The position numbers were made by a program, and so were the translations under genes. A stretch of 64,000 bases of DNA, taken from Welwitschia mirabilis. Taxonomy: Eukaryota > Gnetophyta > Gnetopsida > Welwitschiales. Location of the stretch: NCBI GenBank assembly GCA_051453625.1, contig JBOZIK010000001.1, forward strand, positions 280,575,675 through 280,639,674, written 5' to 3'. A model generated the notes under the pieces. It was not told where the DNA came from and searched no databases. It saw nothing but the letters and a program-made list of their open reading frames with translations. Below are positions 46,400-60,389 of this stretch, piece by piece (position 1 is the stretch's first letter; each line of letters begins with the position of its first letter).

Positions 46400-46810
46400 T
46401 GTGTTGTTCTTAAGATGTTCTTCATTTCTTTCTTAGTAATAAATAGGATCTACTTTCTGTTTTCTTCCTTTTTTAAGAATTGCCCTCTAGATGGAGTGGG
46501 CATAAAAAGGAAACCCATTCAAAAAGATGCTCTGACATCAAATTTTTTAAAGGAGAACATTCCTAACATTGCATTATATTTGCTAATATTGAGAACATAA
46601 AATTTGTCTTCAAATTCTGAAACTACAATTTTTAGTATAATGGTAGCATAATAATCAAATTGAGTAATTATTTTTCCCACTACAACCTTAACTTTAAAAC
46701 ATTAGTTTTAATTATTTTATCTTTATAATTTTATATAATTTTTGAATATATAATGTTATCACTTGCACCACTATCTATTAAAAATAAAATAGGTTTATTT
46801 TTAAAAAAGC
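46400..46810 (-). pseudogene. Gypsy aspartic protease remnant
   Basis: At 46745-46800 the - strand reads NKPILFLIDSGASDNIIY, with an intact DSGAS active site. Further on, FEDKFYVLNISKYNAMLGMF (about 46545-46615) corresponds to the YDVILGM motif that closes the domain. Frames change between the two. The position, just upstream of the RT on the - strand, is as expected for a gypsy Pol. Confidence 0.75.
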
Positions 46811-49800
46811 CTTTAATTTTTTATGACTACAAACTAATTATTAACAAAATCTATTTCAATAGCCTCAAATACTCATTATTCTACTTATTGTATCTCTTGC
46901 TGTGGAGGTGGGGCTTAGGTTGGATTTATTTTCTTCTTCTTGTATCGATATTTATTCATCATGTCTTCCTTATTGTTACATAGATTTTTTGAAGGTTAAG
47001 GCTATGAGAACTGTTAATTCATAATTTTTTCTTTCTTTTACTTACAACATTGAATGACCAATAATAATCACTATTCTAAGGTTCACGATACTAGTCTCAT
47101 AGGTTAGAACCTAAATTATAGATGACTTTTTTGATAGCTTGGTAGGATTAGTGGCTAAAATTAGCAAATTGCAAATGGTTATATCCAAGCTATATTAATG
47201 ATACTTTGTAATAATTAAAATAACTAATTTAACCTAAAGCAATAATGAGGGGTTCTGAAGCTATAGGACCTTTACTTTCAATAAATATTAGCATTAGATA
47301 CTAATGGTAAATGAGATTTCTAGTTTCATTAACAAAATCAATCATTATGTGATTAATGAAGAACCATGAAAATTAAAATAATAAATAAACTAATTAATCT
47401 AATCAGTAATTTAGAAAGCCTGTTTAAAAAACTTATAAAACTTCAATAATGATAGTTTTGCTAGCAAGACCAAATGCCTAAAAACTTACATAAGCACTTA
47501 ATTAGATTGTTCAAAAAATAAAAAGTGCTTTAATTTACATAAATCTCGAATCTCTTTAATTGTCTTATTATAATACATATTTATAATAGAAAAAATTAAT
47601 TAAAAAACTATTTGTTAGTTGTTTAATCAATTACAAATATAATAATATTGGTGATGGTTGAGGGTAAAGGGAAAGAAGTTTAGTCTATAAAAAAAATTTA
47701 TTGTTATAGTTGATTAAGAAAAATCAATTCATCTTCTTTATATTTATTACAGGTGATCTATCAAAGCTTATCTAAACTTTGTTGCACCTATAAGAGAGCT
47801 TTATAAATTTAGGTATTAACTTCTTTTAATTGCATCCTTTATATCTTTCACATCTTTTAGAGGCAGGGTACTTACATTGATAGTTGAAGCCTTTTATATC
47901 AATAATTAAAGCTAATAAATTAACATGGTATTTTAATACCTTTAATAATTAAGAAAAATTCATAATAGCCTCATTTGTTGAGACTAATTTGGTAACTATA
48001 TTTTTGTTTATCTCCTTAAGTAAGTAGACTATCCTTTTATCAAGACCTCTAATAGTACCAACCATAACCCTTTTAAAAGCTAAAAGAGGAATTTCTAATG
48101 TTGGATTAGCCTTTTTAATAATTACTTTAGCAGTATTAAGTTGTGAGATGATGTCTATTAAAAAGGCTCATAAATAATCAAATAATGAGATAAGATGTAA
48201 ATGTAACTCTAGGTAATTACTCAAGATTTGATCCAAATTTGGGTGTAAGACCATGAGAATCTTAATTTGCTACTCCTTTTTTTTAAGTTTTTCTTCAAGA
48301 TCATCATTTTCCTTATAGAGGAATTGAATTATATCTTTTAAAGATGAGAATTCGGTGTCTTTATAGCTGATCTATTCCCTAAGAAAGGCTATTTTAGCCT
48401 TGTTATTTTATTCTTTGAAGATATGCTTTTAGAAGAGATTACTAATTAACTTTTAGTTACTCTTTTTGTTTTAATTGCAGCCTTAACTTATTATCCTTTA
48501 CTTTTATGTTGCATTTTAATGTCACAAGCTTTGAGAGAATAGCATGAAGATTTTCTCTTTTAGCTTTTAGCATTACATATAGGCACTCCCTAATTGTCCT
48601 TTTGTCATCTGATTTTTCAATGATCCATTTCATAGTATCGATATTAATTAAAGTGGATTCCTTGTATAAGGTAGTAGGATTATTAAAGAATTCATATGAA
48701 TCATTAGAACTCTATTTCTTTTACTTATACAAGACCTCTTTTAGAGTTTTATATCTCTTACATTTACTTTAAAAGGCAAGGACACTTGGTTCTTTAATAA
48801 ATAATTTAGATCTTGTAATTTTAATTTCAACTACCCCTAGGGAAGGATTTGATTTTAAGAATGACTACTTCTTATTTTCCACTTCCAAATCATCCCTATA
48901 GCCAAAATAGAGCTCGTCATTGGTTGACTTATTGTATATAAAATATTCCTTAGATAATTTAATTTGATTACCTAGATCAGATACCCTGCTAGTGTAGAAC
49001 AAATAGGCAAATTGGTTAGCCTTTTTCAAATATCTGTCTTCCATTATCATGTTGCTATGAAACTAATCTTCATTATGAAATGACTAGGTTAATATCATAG
49101 GATTTTTTATTATAGTAAACTTATTTCTAACATTTAATCATGGTCTGAATAACTCAAGTATGCAGAGATATAGTTTAATAAAACTAAGCAACATTTTGAA
49201 TGGAATTTAGGCCCTAGTAACATGAATTATATTAAAATTGGAATGAAAGTAAACATAGCTAAAAAAACGATTACTTTGTATTATCTTCGTAATTTGTGAT
49301 ACTAATATGGGCATTTGCTTATTAAAATTTAAAAAATATAGACACAGTAAAGAAAATTAATGATAACCTTATTTATCTATAAATCAAAATAATCCATTAT
49401 ATATACAATAGGAATTTTTTTCCAAATTTGAGGTAGATGGCCCTAGGACGCAAGTAATGCTTGGACACAGTATAGCATATCCTTTGATATAGTTAATCCC
49501 TAAGAGAATAAAATATAATCTGTGAGACAGTAAGTGAGATCAAATTTCAATTAAGAACCTACCTTAAATTGATACTGAACTTCTCAGTGAAGCTTGCAAT
49601 TCAATGCATATGTAAGAGGGAAATATAATCCATTCTTTATTGAACACCAAGTGTAAGTCATCTAGAAATCCCTAGTTGCCAAAATCTATGTAAGTAACAT
49701 AGCATTGTGAGACCCATATCCTATTACTTAGGTTGCTATTTGAAGTCTTTTCTTCAAAACACTAAAACTTCTAAATAGCATTTGGTAAAATCTTCAATTT

Positions 49801-50639
49801 ATTTGGTAAGATTCCTTGGTATTAATAAGCATTATCAACAAGAACTTTATTTATATCTAAAGAAAGTAGAACATCATAAATTTGATATGTCACACTTGCA
49901 ATTAGATGAACCATAGCTCCACAAGATATAGATATCAAATTATTTCTGAATTATACCTACCATGTTAAAAACTCCCTTTCAAAAGGTTATACTTATGATT
50001 ATGAAACTGGTAAAACATTAGCAAGTATGAAACTTTTTGTATAATCAAAACTTTAAACTCTTTAGCCATTTTAATTTTCTAAGCTCCTTCAAATCTTGAA
50101 ATTGAAGAAGAAGAAGGCTTAAAATCAAAAGAGCAGAATTATTAAAATTGAACCTCATATGTTCCTTCAACCTACTAACACATTCTTGAGAAGAAATATA
50201 GAGTAAAATGTATTATTAATGGATGGTTATCTAGGTTGATGTACTCATGCATGAGCATTTGTGGAATACCCCTCAAAGCCATTAAAATTAACTTTATGAG
50301 TTAATGATAAAAAAATAAAATTCTAATTTTATCAATAGTTTGTAAAGTGAAGGAATGTTAAGTTTAAAATCTCTACAGCTTTAAATTTAAACTAATTATC
50401 TTGAAAGATCAATTATTTCTTAAGTTAACTAGACATAAATGAGTTCTCTATAGCTTTAAATTTAAACTTGTGGGTTTGAAAAAATAATTCTTTCTTAAGT
50501 TAACTAGACAAAAATAACCTAAATCAATATGACAAATTAAGCTTCTTTAATTAGTTCTATAATATCAATGACAATTGATTTAAATAGAACTATCATACTT
50601 TAAAAGCACAATAACCATCTTCAAAAGGCTACAGATGGG
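46811..50639 (-). other. Probable gag/leader of the split gypsy element, unreadable
   Basis: By position this should hold gag and the leader on the - strand. No retrotransposon gag core or zinc knuckle could be recognised. Near 48280-48375 the - strand gives SSLKDIIQFLYKENDDLEEK, a helical, possibly coiled-coil stretch, and 48865-49050 holds a 61-codon Lys/Asp/Tyr-rich open frame. Both are of unknown meaning. 50340-50520 contains two copies of a phrase near 'ctttaaatttaaact' with following 'ttcttaagttaactagacat'. No primer site was found. Confidence 0.35.
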
Positions 50640-51690
50640 ATAGTTAAAACTGAATTTCCATGATATATTATGGGTCACAAGAAAACTCATGTAGGAAGTA
50701 ATTATCTTAACAAAATCCACAAGTTGTAGACCATAATAGAAGATTGGTATAAAAGAATCGAATCCTTAGATTAAATATGACAGGTTATGGAAAATAACAT
50801 ATGAAGTTAAAAATATAGTTGAGATGTCGCAAGCCATAAGTTATAAAGATGTTAATTTATTTTATTTAAGAAATATAGTGGCTAACGTGTTTGAGGCTGT
50901 TAACAATGGTTAATATTTAAAATTCCATGAGCCATGTGCCATGAAAAACTGAGGTTGTTTTACTAACCAATTTATAAAAATAGTAAGAGATGGTGGTTGG
51001 TAGGGATAACATACTTCGTATAATACTATGTTTGAGATGTCATGAGCCACAAGCCATGAAGGTAGACCTAATTTCTTAGATTAAAGTATCCAGAATATTA
51101 AAAAAGGAATATAATGGATAGCAGGGATAACATTTTTAATAATAGTTAACAAACCAAATTCCATGAGCCATGAGCCATGAAGATGTAGGTCCAATTCATT
51201 GAATAATATCAATAGATAATACTACATGGCAACTAGTGAGAATAAGATCTTACATAGACTATTGCATTTAGGATGTCACAAGCCATTAGACATGAAGGTG
51301 GGCTAAATTTCTTGAATTTAAATATTCATAATATTAATAAAAGAACATTATGAATAGTGGGAATAAAATTATTAGCAATAGTTAATAAACCAAGTTCTAT
51401 GAGCCATGAGCCATAAAGATGTAAACCCAGTTTGATTTAGGTATTAATGTACAACTAAAAGTAAGAACAGTGTTGGGCAGCAGATCATAGAAAAATAACT
51501 CCTGCATGATTTTAATAGACATAAATCTATAAGATATGAAAGGATAATTTTGAATTTGCACATTAGTTAATATTAGTAAATTTCAAAGGAAAGACATGGT
51601 GGTTAGTGGGAATGTAGCTTCACACCTACTTAATACTTTCAAAATCCACAAACTGTAAACCATAAGAATAATGGACCCGATGTTATAATT
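50640..51690. repeat. Degenerate tandem array, ~235-bp period
   Basis: The phrase 'tgtc.caagccat' occurs at 50825, 51038 and 51274. 'tccatgagccatg.gccatg' occurs at 50923, 51159 and 51394. The flanking 'aaaatccacaa.ttgta.accat' occurs at 50712 and 51641. Spacing is 210-250 bp, mostly 235, giving about four and a half units. Each unit has two 'agccatgagccatgaa'-like blocks about half a period apart, suggesting an older, shorter unit. Confidence 0.75.
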
Positions 51691-52894
51691 TTGATTAAAA
51701 AATAAATGTATTATAACTCATGGATTCAAAACACTTACTTTCTTAAATTACTATAAAAACATGCAAAATCAAGATCAGAACTACATAAGGATAAAGTCAT
51801 GGTTAGTGAAGAGGTGACTCAAAAATAAAATATAGTTTTTGTAGAAACTATTATGAGCTATAAAACAAGACGATGTGACTATACCTTCGTTCTAATACAA
51901 ACTAAAGAAATGCAATAGAAATGTTATTAAAAAATAAGAGTATTATAAATGTGACAACAAGAACTATGACAGTCTAGTTGAGGGTCAACATTTATTATCA
52001 TGAGGGTATTTCTTATAATTTTATATTTAACTTTCATGTGATATTTTGTCTTCCTATATGCCTCATGTGGTAATTTTAGTTTGATAGACTATATTAGGAT
52101 TTATTGGTAAAAAAATTTCATTGAAGTTATTAGCTAGTTACTTAGGATTCCTATGATATTAAAACCTTACTAGCTTACAAAACTCCTTCTAGTGTTTGTC
52201 TAGGTTATTCCTTCTTAGATGTAAACATTAAAACTACATTCTTTGATCCTTGATGAGGTAGTCATGGATTAATATTTATGGACTTATTTGTAAATTCATT
52301 TCACTTCACTTAATCATTTCTTATTATACTAAGTTCACTTCACTAAATTATTGCATTTATTATTGAGAACATGGCTACATATTGACTTCGATTACTACTT
52401 TTGAAGTTTTCAACTTAAAATAATTTTTAATATATTACAACTATTACAAATATTCTTTCATGATATTTAGGAGAATCTTCATGTATCTTAACTTATCCTT
52501 TTTTAAACATATTTATAATAATTCCTTTCATTTATCAAGTTTATTCATGATTCTTCATGAAAGCTATGGATTTTATATTTATTTTCTATACTTACCTATG
52601 AATTTGTTTTAAGGCTCTAGATTAGATTAAATCCTATGTGATTTAGTGCTTAAATTTGTAGATATTTTCATTATATTCTTGAAAGAATCCCTAGATCTAC
52701 ACTTAAAGGGATTACATAATTTTTTCACATGATTCTCCTTTGAAAACTTGGATGATGGGGTTTAGTTTCTTGTCTTTTAGGCATTGAAATATCTCAACAT
52801 TTATGTATTAGGCTGGTTTTCTTGTTACAATTATTTGATTCCTTATTTAAGATAATAGATATGATGTGGTCTTTTATGATTTATTATTTTACAA
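51691..52894. other. AT-rich stretch without a recognisable gene
   Basis: No coding motif, repeat or LTR could be recognised up to the border of copia element 2. Confidence 0.5.
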
Positions 52895-53100
52895 TGTAAA
52901 AGTCATAAAAAGTAAGAAAGAGAAAGAAAAAATAAGAAATCTTAAAATAGAATTTCAAAATAATCTTTCTATTTTTTCTTTTATTTTCAAATAATAGAGT
53001 TTTCTTTTATAAGAGAGAACATTCAACTAGGTTTTTATTAGGATATTCACTTTCTCTAAGTATAGCATGATGATGGAACTTACTAGTACCCTCAAAATTA
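52895..53100 (-). repeat. 3' LTR of copia element 2
   Basis: It aligns with 60390-60590 (for example 'aaataatag..tttctttt' and 'caactaggttttcattagga'). On the - strand it ends ...GACTTTTACA. The purine-rich AAGGGGAGTTGAGGAATGGG (about 53103-53126) upstream is the polypurine tract. Confidence 0.85.
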
Positions 53101-53126
53101 TCCTCCCATTCCTCAACTCCCCTTAA

Positions 53127-53600
53127 TGTGAGAGTATGCTCTATTATAAGGAAATTAGAGTTCCTAGATGAAAAACCTTAGGAATATAGCCTATAGTAAA
53201 ACCTCTTAAAAGAAGTTATTATGTGAAGGAACTACTTAGATTTTGCTACAAATCTCATGGTAATAGGATACATGCATTATGCATCCCATAATACTAGTAA
53301 AATATGTACTACACATCTTATATGACTAAACAAAGTTATCCTACATATTACACAGTATCAGGATTGAGAAAGAATTTTCACAATAACTCTAAAAGTCGAA
53401 TAAATCTTGATATCTAAATTACAATAAGTTATATCAAATCATGGCCAATTCTATCTTAGATAGAAGTACTAAAGCTTTTCTCAACCAAGTATCTTAATCA
53501 AGATATTAGTGTTTTTTCTATGGTTAAATAATATATTGGTATAATTACTTATTATTGTATAAGTTCTATACTTTTATAAATCTCAACACAAAAGTTTTTA
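53127..53600 (-). other. 3' untranslated region of copia element 2
   Basis: Aligned patchily with 6886-7360 of element 1; no coding motif. Confidence 0.55.
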
Positions 53601-54910
53601 TCCCATCATGGTGTACTAGATCTTTCGATATTCATATAGTAGACTAAGTATCAAGGAAAATCCTAGTTGTTTTTCCTACTTTAATTTCACTACTTCTAGA
53701 ATTTTTCTTAATCATGAAATTTCTCAACATGATCCTAATGCAGCTATATATTCTACTATTATAGAGAAGCAAGCTAACATTCTCTTATGCTTAGATTATA
53801 AAGACAAAGGTAGTGCTCCTAAAACATGACATATCTTAATGTTGACAAGGAAGTTTCCAAGTCTCTAGCAAATTCTAAGTCATAGTATTCTTTTAGGATA
53901 AATTGAGTGTTTTTTTTATATTTAAGACCATCTTAAAGAATCTCGGTACTCTTATGATAGCATTTAAATGACTAATATTTAATGCATAAAGATATCTAGA
54001 TAAGATACCAACAACATGTAAGATATTAGGTCTAGTATTAGTAACATAAATGAGACTACCAACTATTCTTTTGTATATAGTTTTATTTGCTAATTTAGGT
54101 ATTCTTTAGTACTAATTTTTACATTTTATTCTAAAGGTGTAATAGCTTTTTGGCATTTTTCAATCCAAATTGTTCAATCAAATCTTCAATTTACTTCTTT
54201 TAAGTTAGGAATATTTCATTCTTTATTTGCTTAATTTCCACATTAATGTATAATCTAGCTAATCCCATATTAGAAATTTTAAATTCCTTACTTAAAACAA
54301 TCTCTAAATGGTTAAAATTCACTTCATCACTATTAGTTTTTTAACATCTCATCTACATAAACCACTATATATGTAGATTAATTTCCATCAGATTTTATGA
54401 ATAATGTGGCATTTATGTCTTAATAGTAACATAGTTTCAATCCACTTATATTCAAGTAACTAGTCAGTTTAGTGTACCATGCTTTAGGAGCTTATTTTAG
54501 TTCATATAGCAACTTATAATCCACACATGTTTTGTTCCTTTTCTTTCACTTCAAAACCATTTTGATTGTCTTATATATATTTCTTATTTTATATCTCCAT
54601 TGAAAAAGGCATTCTTAATGTCTAACTGGTGCATCTTTCATTCCTTATAGGCTAGTAAGAAAATCATAGTTTTAATGGTAGCCCATTTAGTTATCAATGC
54701 AAAGACTTCATTATAGTTATCCTCTTCTTTGTCATAGGCCTATAGCAATGAGCCTATATTTATGGAATTCAAGAATGTCATCTACTATATATTTGTTGTA
54801 GAAAACCCGTTTTTTAGGTAATGTAGTATGACCTAACAGAAGATCAACCAAATCCCATGTATCATTTTCCACTAGTACATTATATTCTTATTTCACATCT
54901 TATATCCACT
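53601..54910 (-). pseudogene. Copia reverse transcriptase and RNase H (element 2)
   Basis: On the - strand the RT starts near 54905 with the ENDTW-like segment and WDLVDLLLGHTTLP. Around 54345-54370 it reads IVVYVDEML, the catalytic YVDD loop with the second Asp changed to Glu. At 54015-54065, VGSLIYVTNTRPNILH is the conserved VG.L.YL..TRPDI motif before RNase H. The tether segment LSRYLYALNISHLNAI follows to about 53960. RNase H extends to about 53610 (AAYNSS-like residues near 53740). Many stops are single transitions. Confidence 0.85.
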
Positions 54911-56350
54911 GATCATGTAGAATGGTGTCTTTGAAAGAGGTTGATTTAGCATTAAAATTAAGATGAAGCTTATAAACATCATTATTAAAAGATGCATAAG
55001 AGCTCTTCCTAGTTCTAAGTTTTTCTCTTTCATCATCACAGACATATTATAAAGTATATTCTAACCATGTGCTTCATTTTCGTCTTTGGGAAATATTAGC
55101 ATTCATACTAGGGGAATTTAATGAGTTACTATTGGAATGGTTCTTGTATGTACTAGGCATACAAAGAATCTTAATTTCTTTAGGTTGTGTTATCAATAAA
55201 ATATTAAGAAATTTCTACTAGTAAACACATCTACCCTCTCAACCATAGGACATTGAGCATCCAAAATTTGCATAGGATGAGATGAATTATGCAACTTAAA
55301 TAGATCAAATTTGAAACATTCTATGAGGTTTTAGAAAATATTACATCATAAGAAATAAGGATCTGATGATGTCTAGGAATGTACATTTAATATCCTTTTT
55401 GATCAATTCGATATGCCATAAGGATGCTAGTACAACATTTACACCAATTTTGTCACAATGTTTAGTGGGAATTTAGATATAGTACTTGCATTTAAATACA
55501 CAAAAAATATTTAGTGTAGGCTTGTATTCATTCCACATTTTAGAGACCATTTTTAGAAGCATGATCAATATAATTTTTTAAGATAGAGTGCAGTATTAAT
55601 AGCTTCACCCCACAAGTAGGAATTACATCCATTAAGGTGCATCATTAAATGTTTTATATCTATAATGGTTTGATTAAACCATTTAGTGATGTAATTATGT
55701 TGAGATATTTCTAGGCATATCTTTAGATGATGAATGCCTTATGAAACAAAAAACTCCTTGAATTTAATTGATGTGTATCCTTCATTATTATCATAACGAA
55801 AACCCTTAATCTTATTACCATTTTCCTTTTCCACATTTTCTTTGAAGATCTAGAAAATATCTAAAGTAAGAGATTTGGATTCCATAAAATACACCTAAGT
55901 TATATGTGAAAAATCACTTCTAAAATGTATGAAGTGGCAATAGCCTTAGATTTNNNNNNNNNNGATTTTAAGAACTCATATAAAACCATATAGATCACTG
56001 TGAACAAGTAAAATATTTTGATTAATACAACACTTACTAAGAGAAAAGTATCATCATATTGCCTTATTCATTATACATGATTCACATTGAGGAATCACAT
56101 GGAATAGAGGGTAGAAGATAATGTTCATTCTCATGTATTACACTTGAATAATGAGGACTAGTATAACTTAATCAAGCATTCTAAATAAGCAATGAGGCAA
56201 TGCCTTCTCATTAGACTTGGCATGCAATTTCACACATACCAATACATTCTTGAATACGTGTCATTTTTTCATCCATATAGCTCTTTATGATAAGATTTTA
56301 AGAAGTAACAAAAATAGTAATGAAATATTTATCATGGATAAAAAGTAATC
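54911..56350 (-). pseudogene. Copia integrase (element 2)
   Basis: VYFMESKSLTLDIF (about 55860-55905) and NGNKIKGFRYDNNEGYTSIK (about 55770-55830) are the integrase core. The second catalytic Asp survives inside RYDNNEG (usual: R.DNGGE), and FKEFFV.GIHH follows. Upstream the first Asp region reads FRSDFSHIT, next to the 10-N gap at 55954-55963, so part of the core is unreadable. The remaining C-terminal part toward RT is in shifted frames. Confidence 0.8.
55954..55963. other. Assembly gap (10 N)
   Basis: Placeholder gap inside the integrase remnant; the flanks share only 'gattt'. Confidence 0.95.
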
Positions 56351-56820
56351 TTCTCTAATTAATGTGAAAAAAAAGAGAAGATATATCCTTAAGGGGATAT
56401 CTATAAAACATGATATAGCATTCGCTTTAAGAGAAAACAAAACTAAAAGGTGACTATACCATGATATTTCATAAGAACTAGAGTTATCTCTACTAAATGT
56501 ACTTAACTAGGTTGTGTTCTAATGCCATCGAAATAATTAAGCCTATATCTCATCTGCTTGGTTGTGCTAGTATCTAGAATTCAAGATTTACCATGAGGTA
56601 TGTTGCCACTCATGCACATAAAATCATGACTTTGAAACATGGCATTAGATCCATAGAATTTAACATTATCTATAAAGCCAAAATTATGAGTAACTACATT
56701 CACCTTAGGAGTATCTTTGATTTTTTCCTAAGGGATTTAATAATAATTTGTGATAATACCTTTCCTTTACATTGTAAAAACAGATATATATCTTTTTTAG
56801 AGTAACATTATTTTGATGTG
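56351..56820 (-). pseudogene. Copia protease (element 2)
   Basis: At about 56545-56595 the - strand reads HGKS, a stop in place of the usual Trp, then ILDTSTTKQM. This is the DTGAS-type active site with Gly and Ala changed. The domain is aligned by position with the better preserved protease of element 1 at 9055-9090. The + strand open frame 56593-56805 is the opposite strand of this gene and is not called. Confidence 0.6.
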
Positions 56821-57575
56821 GTTTCTTCTTTGGCTAAAACAAATGTCATTGAGGAGGTAGAGATACTTGTTATCTTTAAGGAGATTTATCCTTATCATGA
56901 TGTTTTAAATTAAAATGGTATTTGCTTGAAGACTATTTGTTAGAATATGATCCACTATAAGGACATGATACTTTGAATGTAGCTTCAGAAGATGATGTAC
57001 AAACAAATTTTAATTATGTCTTGGTAGGTATAAGATCTTTACTAGATGTATTAAAAGTCATTTAACATAGTTGTCAACTACCATGCAGTAACTTGATGTA
57101 GCTACATAAAGATGAATCCTCCAAATAACATCTAACCAAGTTGACATAATGTATGCAATACTCGTTTATGTGGGTTAATTTTAGAAACTTTTACCTTCAT
57201 ATCAGTTATTTTTGCAATTAACTATTGCACTTTTTCTTTCTCATAATGTAGGTTATTCATATTTGCAATAAGCTTGATAGGATCCAAATCATTTTTAAAA
57301 TAAAATATATCCATCAATGTGATGAAGTTGGTATAGCTAGGATTACTAGGATCTCCTAATTTCTTATGTTATGAAGCAATAGACTTCTTCATAATATCTA
57401 TTAAGTTATTGCTGATAGAATTTAAAGTATATTCTTACTTTGAAAGTTGGAAACAAATATGCACTTTATCGAAGAAATCTATGTCAAAAACATATACATG
57501 AAAGGTGGATATGAAATATTCATGTTAATCTTCCCAACTCTAATTATTCTGAATACTGACTTTAATGTTAGCCAT
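56821..57575 (-). pseudogene. Copia gag (element 2)
   Basis: By position, starting at the ATG at 57575 (MANIKVSI). Short blocks align with 9300-10126 of element 1. No intact UBN2 core or zinc knuckle can be read. It is closed by many stops. Confidence 0.5.
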
Positions 57576-60375
57576 GATTCTCATTATTAAAACTCATTTG
57601 AAGAACTCTTACAACATCTAAAACATTCCCTTTAAGATTGCCTAAATAATGGATCTATCCTTTACACAAATAACACTTATTAACTTGAAAAAAGAAAGTG
57701 ACCATATAAAAATAAAATGATATAGTCAATTAGACTAGGGATCTTACTCACATCTACAAGTTTAAATGATTTATCTAAATCATAATGATACAAAAAAAAG
57801 CCAAAAAAACAAATCACAATAGAGAGGTATAGTTAATTAGAAAGGGATCTTTCTCACACCCATAAGTCAAATGATCTATCTAACCTAAAACATTGTGATA
57901 AATAAAATGATAAAACTAATTTCTAACAATTACACAGATAAGGAAAACAAAGTAAATTTATTAAGAAATCCTCACATAAACATAGTAAATTTTAACATAA
58001 GGGGTCTCAATTATCAGATTATTAAGTAAAAAAATTTTAATATTATGTGTTTATTCTAATATAGGTAGTGGTCATGTCCTCTCTAAGGATGTAACCCTTA
58101 TCTTCAAAAGCAGTAAAAAGATAAAGTGTAAATCACATTAGTGGGGCATCAAGTCATTAGTTACTTTTGCTTATCTTAGCTCAACCTACTTATGCCTTAG
58201 TAAACTTTAAATTTCTTATACCTATGTCTCCCTATGAACTTGCTAATGAAATTTAAGTAGACCCTCCCACTATGCCTATGATCTTCACCTAATAGATCCT
58301 TTATTATCAAAGCATGTATGGGAATTTACACCTTGTAATGCCTAGGACATTTTTGTTTAAGAAAGGCATAGCTCTTCATATGTCTGAACTACCTAGTTGT
58401 GGTAGTTAAATACTACATAAAAAGCTTAGAGGATGGCATAGCCTAATACAGATTGATATCTACATAAAGTTCCCCTTGCCCACTAGCAATAAAGATTTAT
58501 TGCTAATGAAATATGTTAAGTAGTTGAGGAGTGGATAATTTCCTATTTTCAATCTTAAGTGTCATTAACATTTTAAAACGAAAATTCAATGTAAAAATAA
58601 AGAGCATTAAAGACGCAAAAAACAATAAAAAGTGATTTGATTTTGGTATAGTAAAATTAAGTGTATCTTGCTCTACATCCCAATTTAATTTGATATATCT
58701 AAATTACAAGCGAAATGGACTCTTACTGAAAAAAAAGTTAAATGGATCTTGATTTGCATTCCAACTTAACTTAACATAATAAAAAATAAATTTTAATGGA
58801 TTTATAATTACTAAAAATGCCTAAAATTTTGAAATATGTAAAAAAATCTATAAAATTCACTTAAAGGTGCATGTGCACATGAAAGAGCTAGTCTTAAGAT
58901 AAAAGCTCGAAAAAAAAGGAAAAAAACTCTCAACTTTATATGTACATAGTATGAGAAAACAGGCTTAACACAAATTCCCATATGCAAGGTCCAAGCATAA
59001 AAACTTCTACATAGAAAGAAAAAGCTATAAAAGATCACATGATTGGATATAATACTCATAGGTACATTGATCAAACCACATGTAATATTAAATCTAATCA
59101 TCTTAAACCTCAGTTAATTTATGTATCATGTGAAATGTGAAAAGCATTGAAGCAAGCAAGAAATGGTAAGATGTGGTCAGTATTCAATAAGATGAAAAAT
59201 TACTTTTTAAAATTAGGAAACGTGGGAGAAGCATAAGAATATAATGATTACTATCTCTAATTATTAATGATGGCATTGATTATAGCAGATAAGGATGATT
59301 GACATGTGGTTATCGAGGAAGATAGGTGGCACATAGATAGTAAGAAATGCTATAGCTCCTACATTAAGAAATATGCACCAAAAAATTAGGCTTAATAACA
59401 TTGAGGATATTAAAGCGAAGCTAAAGAGTATGCATGTGATGTTAAAGTGGAACCATAATTTTCTATGGAAAATAGTTCAAATGTGGCTAACACAGTCAAT
59501 TTTACTATCTAAAAGTTTTAAAAGCTATAGAGTCATTGTATTTTATCCATAATGAAACTCAAATAGCACTAAAATAACATCTGACATCAATCTAGCAGCA
59601 TAAAAGATGTTATGCCAATTACACTAAAGTAGTAGTGCCTCATTTTTCATTATGCCTTTCACCTACCATTCTTTACTTCTTTGCTAGTTTTTTTTAAAAG
59701 CTTTTTATTGTGGTAAAGATAGAAACTCTAGAAAAAATAGTAGCAAGCATGTTGAAGATAGTCAAAATGTCATTATCAAAATCACTAAAAATTAAAATGT
59801 GATTTTTTAGAGCCCCTTCATTTCTCTTTACATATTACAATGCAATGTAGATATAAATAATGGAAGCATGCTCAAAATAAGCCAATATAATAACACATAT
59901 TGCTAGCCAAACAAGGACAAGAGTACAATCATAGTTTACAGAATCATTCTTTGTATCTTAATTTTAGAACAATAACTATCAAATAGAGATGAATGCCAAA
60001 AATTTTAATAGAAATGGAGAAATCCATTAGCATGGAAAAAAATTTGACTTCAACTATGTCTACTAGAAAAGCTCTACAAACTACAAAAAAACACTACAAA
60101 CATGAGTTCTTAAGCTTGCATAACCAAATTATAAGAAAAATAAAAAACTTACAAAATAAGCTGCATCCAATTTCAAACTTGCAAAGCAATGGAAAGCTTG
60201 TAAAACCCAAAAAACTACATTCAAATAAAGTTGCATGCAATAACCAACTAAAAGAAAGCCTAAAAAAGGGAAAATCTAGATCTAACAAAAATGCAAAGAA
60301 AGCACATGTAGAAGCATGAAAAGGCATGCAAGAAGATATGCAAGAACCCTAATAGGCTTGGAAACCCTAGCTTGA
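57576..60375 (-). other. Long 5' leader of copia element 2
   Basis: These 2.8 kb, like the leader of element 1, have no coding motif and share patches with it (for example 'gatcatgtcct' near 58070). The open frames at 58811-59101 and 60094-60327 (-) and at 59993-60319 (+) are Lys-, Phe- or Leu-rich by base composition and show no family signature. The last overlap each other on opposite strands. Confidence 0.55.
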
Positions 60376-60387
60376 GCTATGATACCA
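60376..60387 (-). other. Primer-binding site of copia element 2 (tRNA-iMet)
   Basis: The - strand reads TGGTATCATAGC, one mismatch to TGGTATCAGAGC, two bases from the 5' LTR. Confidence 0.9.
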
Positions 60388-60389
60388 AC

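Noticed and set aside
45905-46810. Endogenous pararetrovirus origin for the protease-RT segment
   Set aside because: The RT motifs and the integrase found at 40.2-41.0 kb in the same orientation fit a Ty3/gypsy element. No movement or coat protein signature was seen.
58811-59101. 96-codon - strand frame rich in Phe and Cys
   Set aside because: Located in the copia leader and without any family signature.
59993-60327. Lys-rich (+) and Phe/Leu-rich (-) open frames on opposite strands
   Set aside because: They overlap each other in the leader of copia element 2. The compositions are explained by A-rich sequence.
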